64,000 bases of DNA. It comes from JAYWGN01 sp043778255. GTDB taxonomy: Bacteria; Bacteroidota; Bacteroidia; Chitinophagales; Chitinophagaceae. Location: contig JAYWGN010000022.1 in assembly GCA_043778255.1 (NCBI GenBank), positions 54,440 through 118,439 on the forward strand, read 5' to 3'. A program made the translations under genes and the position numbers. Of this stretch, positions 58,978 through 64,000 are shown in pieces (within the stretch, counting starts at the first letter, position 1; each line of letters starts with the position of its first letter). The notes beneath the pieces are model-generated. The model saw nothing but the letters and a program-made list of their open reading frames with translations. It did not search any database and was not told where the DNA came from.

Positions 58978-60312
58978 TTGAAAAAATTTATACTTTCCTA
59001 CTTTGTAACTATCAGGCTTTACATAAGCATAGGTGTAGTAATTGCACTTTACACAATGGCTTTTTTTGTACCTGTTATTAATTGGTTGCCAAGGGTTGGG
59101 CTACTCGTTATAGTATTTATAATAGTGCTTGATACTGTGCTGTTGTACGGGCTTAAAAACCCCATAGCCACTACCAGATTAGTACCAGATAAATTGAGCA
59201 ACGGCGATGCAAATAGTATAACCCTGCAACTACAAAATAAATATGCTATTCAAGTATTTCTAAATATTATAGAAGAGTTACCTTATCAGTTTCAAAAAAG
59301 AGATTTTAATATAAGTACAACTTTAAAACCCAAACAATACAAAGAAATAAAATACGAATTAGTACCTGTTGAAAGAGGTGTATACGACTTTGGTAGTACT
59401 TTATTATTTGTAACTACTAGCTTAGGATTAATACAACGGCGTGTAGCCCTACTTAACAATATAGATGTACCGTGTTATCCATCGTTTAAAAAACTTAATA
59501 GATATTCCATAAATGCTATTAGTAATAAACTAACCGAGGTTGGTGTAAAGCAAATACGTAAAATGGGCAACAGTAGCGAATTTGAACAAGTAAAAGAGTA
59601 TGTAAAAGGTGATGATATACGTAGCCTAAACTGGAAAGCATCGGCACGAAAAAACCAATTAATGGTGAACCACTACACCGACGAAAAAAGCCAACAAATT
59701 TACTCCATTATAAATGTTGGTAGAGTAATGAAAATGCCTTTCGATAACCTTTCGCTACTCGACCATGCCATTAATGCTTCACTCATATTAACTAACGTTG
59801 CCATTGGCAAAAAAGATAAGGCAGGGCTTATTACATTTAGTAACAAAACAAATAATTTTTTACCTGCCGACAGTAAACCAATTCAGCTAAACTATGTACT
59901 AGAAACGTTATACAAACAAGACAATACTTTTTTAGAAAGTGATTTTGAAAAATTATATGCTTTAATTAGGCAGCGAATTAACCACCGCAGTTTGTTAGTA
60001 TTATACACCAATTTTGAAACTTTTTCGGCAATGGAAAGGGAACTACCCTACTTACGTAAAATGGCTGCTCACCACTTGCTGCTCGTAGTGTTTTTTGAAA
60101 ATACAGAAATTAAAAAAATGGTACAAACTAACACTAAAAATGTTGCTGAAGTGTATGCAAAAACAATAGCCGAAAAATTTACTTTTGAAAAAAAGAAAAT
60201 TGTAAAAGAACTTAATAATAATGGCATACTCACCCTACTTACAGCCCCAAAAGACCTTACCGTTAATGCTGTAAACCGTTATTTGGAGCTAAAAATGCGT
60301 AATGCAATTTAG
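58978..60312 (+). CDS. DUF58-domain membrane protein
   Basis: A 444-residue protein with two N-terminal helices (about 10-55), a beta-rich part and the DUF58 motif VKEYVKGDDIRSLNWKASAR at about 210-230, continuing into a von-Willebrand-A-like fold. It is the usual MoxR partner. Start is TTG at 58978. The cluster SpoIIM, DUF4129, DUF4350, MoxR, DUF58 is complete and in the order found in many Bacteroidota. Its biological role is not established. Confidence 0.9.
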   Translation: MKKFILSYFVTIRLYISIGVVIALYTMAFFVPVINWLPRVGLLVIVFIIVLDTVLLYGLKNPIATTRLVPDKLSNGDANSITLQLQNKYAIQVFLNIIEELPYQFQKRDFNISTTLKPKQYKEIKYELVPVERGVYDFGSTLLFVTTSLGLIQRRVALLNNIDVPCYPSFKKLNRYSINAISNKLTEVGVKQIRKMGNSSEFEQVKEYVKGDDIRSLNWKASARKNQLMVNHYTDEKSQQIYSIINVGRVMKMPFDNLSLLDHAINASLILTNVAIGKKDKAGLITFSNKTNNFLPADSKPIQLNYVLETLYKQDNTFLESDFEKLYALIRQRINHRSLLVLYTNFETFSAMERELPYLRKMAAHHLLLVVFFENTEIKKMVQTNTKNVAEVYAKTIAEKFTFEKKKIVKELNNNGILTLLTAPKDLTVNAVNRYLELKMRNAI

Positions 60313-60448
60313 GAAAATAAAAAAATATGTGTAAAAGCTGTAAAGTATCAAATACAACACAATAAAAAGGATATTATAAAGTTTATAAGTAGCCCAACAT
60401 ATATTGGCACATTTTTAGTATATTAATTACTACAAACTATTAAATAAA

Positions 60449-60841
60449 ATGAAAATATTTATTACTCCACTAATTACACTCGTATTAGCACTAACAACAG
60501 CATTTACCCCCAATATAAACCCAATGGACGATGTAGTAGATGCCCTTAAAAAAGGAAATGTAACCGCTATTGCTACATACTTTGACGATATGGTAGAAAT
60601 TGCCCTGCCCGATAAAAGTGATAGCTACAACAAATCACAAGCTACCGTAGTATTAAAAGATTTTTTTACGAACAACCCTGTTAAAAATTTTGTGATAGAA
60701 CACAAAGGCAATAATGGAGGTTCGGAGTTTTGCATTGGAACCTTACAAACTCAAAAAAATAATTATAGACTTACTGTATATTTAAAACAAAGAGGCTCTT
60801 TAGTAACACTACAAGAAATAAGAATTGAGCAAAAAAAGTAA
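60449..60841 (+). CDS. DUF4783-domain exported protein
   Basis: A 130-residue exported protein with signal peptide (LVLALTTAF) and the DUF4783 pattern DDVVDALKKGNVTAIATYFDDMVEIALPDK, SYNKSQATVVLKDFFTNNP and VIEHKGNNGGSEFCIGTL. The fold is NTF2-like. Function unknown. Separate from the MoxR cluster by 136 nt with no other gene; it is convergent with the DUF4199 gene. Confidence 0.9.
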   Translation: MKIFITPLITLVLALTTAFTPNINPMDDVVDALKKGNVTAIATYFDDMVEIALPDKSDSYNKSQATVVLKDFFTNNPVKNFVIEHKGNNGGSEFCIGTLQTQKNNYRLTVYLKQRGSLVTLQEIRIEQKK

Positions 60842-60852
60842 CTTTAATGTTA

Positions 60853-61347
60853 TTATTTTTTCACTCCAAATATAGCACCAATAACTGAGCCTATTAAGCC
60901 ACTTATTACAATAATCATTAGGTTAAACCCTATGGCATAGGTCATAAATCGGTTAGCATAAGTAGCAATATTTTGGTTAGCAGTTTTTATTAGTGTGGCA
61001 TCATTTGCTGCTTGTTGCAATTCTATTTGGCTATAGTTGGCTACCATATTAGCTTTTATACTCGGTATTATTATAATGGATAAAGCCAAGAAAGCAAGTA
61101 ACACCAAAGCCACTATAGCAGTGGTTCTAAAGCCATTAAAAAATATTTCATTGCGTTGTGTATTACCAGTTTTTTGTACAAATACTTTACAGCTTTTATA
61201 TACCCCGCTTATTATAAGTCCCACTATTAAGCCAAGCCTTATGTTGCCGTCCAAATCAAAATTGGTACTAAATAATACAACCATTGCAATTATAATTAAT
61301 GCACTAGTCACTAAGCCCCAATATATATGATTAGCTAATTTTTTCAT
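60853..61347 (-). CDS. DUF4199-domain membrane protein
   Basis: A 164-residue membrane protein with four predicted helices: HIYWGLVTSALIIIAMVVLF, RLGLIVGLIISGVYKSC, TAIVALVLLAFLALSIIII and a C-terminal FNLMIIVISGLIGSVIGAIF. It matches DUF4199, often next to the dihydroorotase-like gene in Bacteroidota. The ATG overlaps the upstream stop by 4 nt (ATGA), showing translational coupling with pyrC. Function unknown. Confidence 0.87.
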   Translation of the reverse strand: MKKLANHIYWGLVTSALIIIAMVVLFSTNFDLDGNIRLGLIVGLIISGVYKSCKVFVQKTGNTQRNEIFFNGFRTTAIVALVLLAFLALSIIIIPSIKANMVANYSQIELQQAANDATLIKTANQNIATYANRFMTYAIGFNLMIIVISGLIGSVIGAIFGVKK

Positions 61348-62606
61348 TTGTTTATATAGTTATGATTTCCATTAATTGTAGCCACAATTTTACCCTTCAA
61401 TACTTTTCCAACAAAAGCACTATTGTTACTTTTACTTACAAACTCATGGGCTTTTATTGCTGTACTATTATTAAGTGTAAATGCTGTAACTACACATGCA
61501 TTACCCACAGCTATAGTTGTAGTAGGTTGGTTAAATAATAAGTGTGGCATATAACTTAATACCTCATAAACCCTTACTGGGCTTATGTTAGGCACAGTTG
61601 CAATAGCATTAAAAGTATGTTCAATAGTACTCATGCCAAATTGTGCAGCAGCAAATTCGCATTGTTTGGCATCCTGCTCCTGAGGAATATGATGCGATGC
61701 TATACAATCAATATCACCTTGTAGCAAAGCATTTTGCAGAGCCATTACATCTGCTTTACTTCTTAGTGGTGGGTTTACTTTTGCATTAGTATTGTAAGTA
61801 TTTATTTCAGCATCGTGTAGTAACAAATGATACGGCGATACACTACAAGTTACTCCAACATTTTGCTGCTTAGCAGCAGTAATTATAGCCATACTTTTGG
61901 CAGTACTTACACCTGTTATATGTAGTTTACTATTGGTATATGCACAAAGCTCCACATTAGTTGCTACCATTATATGCTCTAGTACACTTGGCATACCTTG
62001 CAGCCCTAACTGTGTGGCAGTAATACTTTCATTAACTTGAGCTTGGTATGGTGTGGTAGCATCGGTAGGCATTTGTATTAATGTACCATCAAATATTTTT
62101 ACGTATTGTAATGCTTTAAGCAACAAACTATTTTCTTTAATTGGTTGTAAGCCGTCACTGTATGCTACTGCACCTGCAGTGTTCATTTCTATCATTTGGG
62201 CTAGTGTAGCACCATCATTATTAGTTGTTATGCTGCCTATCGGCAAAATGTTTATGGGCAAGTTTTTGCTTTGTTGCAATACATACTCTATACTTGTTTT
62301 ACTATCAATTACTGGGTTAGTATTAGGCACTATCATTACACTTGTGTAACCCCCTTTTTGAGCAGCTTTTGCCCCAGTTATTAGGGTTTCTTTTTGTTCG
62401 TAGCCGGGGTCGTTAAAGTGTGCAAATACATCTAAAAAACCAGTAGATAAATATAAGCCATTTTCAATAATTGTAGTGTCGGCAAGTTCGTTTAAGGTAT
62501 TTTCTATATTAGCAATTACGCCATTTTCCACCAATACATCAACCGTTTGTAAATGATAGCTTGAAGCAATATCTAAAATGGTAACTTGTTTAAATAAAAT
62601 TTTCAT
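61344..62606 (-). CDS. pyrC: Dihydroorotase-family protein, probably non-catalytic
   Basis: A 420-residue amidohydrolase-fold protein closest to multifunctional-complex-type dihydroorotase. The usual DxHxHxRxPG metal site reads DVFAHFNDPGYEQKE: one His is replaced, and the DHAPH site reads SHHIPQEQ, so metal ligands and substrate Arg are lost. Other regions are conserved: GGYTSVMIVPNTNPVID, AVAYSDG and NPPLRS. Non-catalytic PyrC-like subunits that support aspartate carbamoyltransferase are known in several bacteria; that role here is inference. Confidence 0.82.
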   Translation of the reverse strand: MKILFKQVTILDIASSYHLQTVDVLVENGVIANIENTLNELADTTIIENGLYLSTGFLDVFAHFNDPGYEQKETLITGAKAAQKGGYTSVMIVPNTNPVIDSKTSIEYVLQQSKNLPINILPIGSITTNNDGATLAQMIEMNTAGAVAYSDGLQPIKENSLLLKALQYVKIFDGTLIQMPTDATTPYQAQVNESITATQLGLQGMPSVLEHIMVATNVELCAYTNSKLHITGVSTAKSMAIITAAKQQNVGVTCSVSPYHLLLHDAEINTYNTNAKVNPPLRSKADVMALQNALLQGDIDCIASHHIPQEQDAKQCEFAAAQFGMSTIEHTFNAIATVPNISPVRVYEVLSYMPHLLFNQPTTTIAVGNACVVTAFTLNNSTAIKAHEFVSKSNNSAFVGKVLKGKIVATINGNHNYINK

Positions 62607-62620
62607 TAGTAATGATTGTG

Positions 62621-62628
62621 CAAATTTA
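62621..62628 (-). promoter_or_regulatory. -7 element of the pyrC-like gene
   Basis: Minus strand TAAATTTG followed by CA, 14 nt upstream of the ATG at 62606. Confidence 0.5.
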
Positions 62629-62682
62629 AGTAAAATAATTACTTAAAATATTAAATTGTTATTTTGCAAATAAAAATAGAAA

Positions 62683-63264
62683 ATGACACCTGAACGTATA
62701 AAAAAATTGACCGATGTAATTACCAAAAGGCAATTTGATATAACTATAGTACTTGAAAATGTGGAAGACCCACACAATATAAGTGCAGTAATGCGAACAT
62801 GTGATGCCGTTGGTGTACAGCATTTGCATATATTAAATACTAAAATTGGAGCCCACGAAAAGTGGAGTACCAAAAGTAGTAGCAGTGCTACCAAATGGCT
62901 CACTACCACCCAATATACTAATGCTAGTACCTGCTTTGGCGAACTTAAAAAAAATGGATTTAGCATATACACAACCCACTTAAGTGAGCAAAGTATTGAT
63001 TTATATAAAATGGATTTGACCAAAAAAATTGCCCTAGTATTTGGCAATGAGCATAGTGGTGTAAGTGAAGAAATAAGGGCATTGGCCGATGGAAATTTTA
63101 TAATACCGCAACACGGCATCATACAATCATTAAACATATCGGTAGCCTGTGCCGTAACATTATACGAAGCCCAAAGGCAAAAAAACTTGGCCAACCATTA
63201 TACAACTAACGAAATGAATATAAGCCAACTTGGACTTATGGAGCAGTGGGGTGTAGCGGAATAA
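62683..63264 (+). CDS. trmH: TrmH-family tRNA/rRNA 2'-O-methyltransferase
   Basis: A 193-residue SPOUT methyltransferase. Motif 1 NVEDPHNISAVMRTCDAVGV, motif 2 IALVFGNEHSGVSEEI and motif 3 IPQHGIIQSLNISVACAVTLYEA are in place with the trefoil-knot arrangement. Closest in pattern to TrmH (Gm18 of tRNA), including the short C-terminus ending near QWGV. Substrate specificity is inferred from overall similarity. Confidence 0.9.
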   Translation: MTPERIKKLTDVITKRQFDITIVLENVEDPHNISAVMRTCDAVGVQHLHILNTKIGAHEKWSTKSSSSATKWLTTTQYTNASTCFGELKKNGFSIYTTHLSEQSIDLYKMDLTKKIALVFGNEHSGVSEEIRALADGNFIIPQHGIIQSLNISVACAVTLYEAQRQKNLANHYTTNEMNISQLGLMEQWGVAE

Positions 63265-63273
63265 ATAACCAAT

Positions 63274-64000
63274 TTAAAGTTGCCTTAATTTATTAATCTG
63301 TTCATTAGTAATACTGGTAAGTTCCATTATGGTTTCATTTGAATCACCTCTTTTAATAAGCTTTAGTGCAAATTGATTACTTAAATCTTGAGTTGCAGTA
63401 CGTACTGCATAAGTTACTCTTCCTCTTTCGTCTTGTTCTTTTATAAATATTTTATTGTACTCCTCTAATTCAAGTTTTGTCCAGTTGTGTTTATCTGCCT
63501 TTTCATAAGCTATTTTTAAGCCTTGGTCTTTTACATTTTCAGGTATTATTCGTAAATCTTCGGCATTTTTAATAAAATAAACCCATTGGTCTATTATAGT
63601 TTCTAATTCATTTTCTGCCTTTGTAAATTTGGGGAGTTCAATAAAGTTGAACTCAATATCGCTTATATAATTTTCATGTGTTGCTACATCTAATATTTTG
63701 TGTCGGCTAATGTAATGAGGGTTATTAGTTGCACTAAAATCTAATATACCAATAAAAAATACAGGACTTAACTTTTCATACAAATCGCCTCTGTCAATTT
63801 GCGAAGTATAGCTTTGAGATGCATAGTACAAAACTCTTTTATTTAATTCATCAACTTTTGCCACTTGCATTTCTACTATATAACTACTATTGTTTTGGTC
63901 TATAGCTTTTACATCAATAATGGTAACTTTACCACTTAACAATTCGGGTAGTTGGTAGGTATTCAATATTTCTATTTCCACTATTTTTTTATCATTTGCT
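63274..64000 (-). CDS. Rpn-family PD-(D/E)XK nuclease, N-terminus beyond the window
   Basis: A second Rpn-type protein on the minus strand. The frame is open to the right edge; a GTG at 63981 exists but the conserved sequence continues upstream of it (ANDKKIVE before IEILN), so the gene is cut by the window. Nuclease core: TIIDVKAIDQNNSSYIVEMQ (D and E-x-Q), then RVLYYASQSYTSQ and a helical C-terminus ending with an HTH-like end. It differs from the protein at 30359-31231 and belongs to the more widespread Rpn subtype with the KxKxIDVKAxD arrangement. Confidence 0.85.
   Translation of the reverse strand, partial: ANDKKIVEIEILNTYQLPELLSGKVTIIDVKAIDQNNSSYIVEMQVAKVDELNKRVLYYASQSYTSQIDRGDLYEKLSPVFFIGILDFSATNNPHYISRHKILDVATHENYISDIEFNFIELPKFTKAENELETIIDQWVYFIKNAEDLRIIPENVKDQGLKIAYEKADKHNWTKLELEEYNKIFIKEQDERGRVTYAVRTATQDLSNQFALKLIKRGDSNETIMELTSITNEQINKLRQL

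Overview
The window is chromosomal DNA of a low-G+C member of the Bacteroidota, probably near Chitinophagales (inference). Family markers seen: PorP/SprF type IX secretion protein, GLPGLI protein, monothiol bacilliredoxin YtxJ, SpoIIM-DUF4129-DUF4350-MoxR-DUF58 cluster, ParB-DUF5683-DapB order, a dihydroorotase-type protein without its metal-binding HxH, fused SecDF, and many Bacteroidota-type -7 elements of the form TAnnTTTG. Genes are dense, on both strands and mostly housekeeping. No rRNA, tRNA or CRISPR was recognised; the one clear RNA gene is tmRNA (ssrA).

1-8.8 kb: an NhaD-type antiporter cut by the left edge, a small J-protein, bacilliredoxin with a tiny lipoprotein, DEDDh exonuclease, polyprenol-phosphate glycosyltransferase, MtaB, a methyltransferase-EamA pair and two paralogous secreted proteins. 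8.9-17 kb: translation genes thrS, infC and an oversized ileS with two in-frame insertions, then a Lys/Ala/Pro-rich DksA-like protein. 17-23.6 kb: small secreted proteins, a type I secretion-like operon (ABC-HlyD-TolC) whose ABC ATPase motifs are degenerate, and an SbtA-type bicarbonate permease. 23.6-30 kb: beta-lactamase-fold lipoprotein, secDF, ribF, rpmI-rplT.

30-42.8 kb is the most accessory part: an Rpn-family nuclease gene bounded by inverted repeats, an outer-membrane receptor with a GLPGLI protein, RNase HI, a papain-like lipoprotein, two choice-of-anchor-J proteins, a biotin-dependent carboxylase beta subunit, a satellite-like repeat array, gamma-glutamyltransferase and a VapBC-like pair whose toxin looks truncated. 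42.9-49 kb: dxr, rseP, ssrA, parB, DUF5683, dapB. 49-64 kb: PorP/SprF, YigZ, a DMT transporter, ribD/prmC on overlapping divergent promoters, the SpoIIM/MoxR cluster, a pyrC-like gene, trmH and a second Rpn gene cut by the right edge.

The strongest unusual signals are the two insertions in ileS (a domain of about 190 residues resembling polyvalent-protein/PBECR-type domains in the editing region, and a palindrome-bearing segment of about 53 residues before the KMSKR loop), the inverted-repeat-bounded rpn unit, the divergent ABC ATPase, and a G+C-richer repeat that appears to have overwritten the start of a secreted-protein gene. All family assignments come from reading the sequence; no database search was run.
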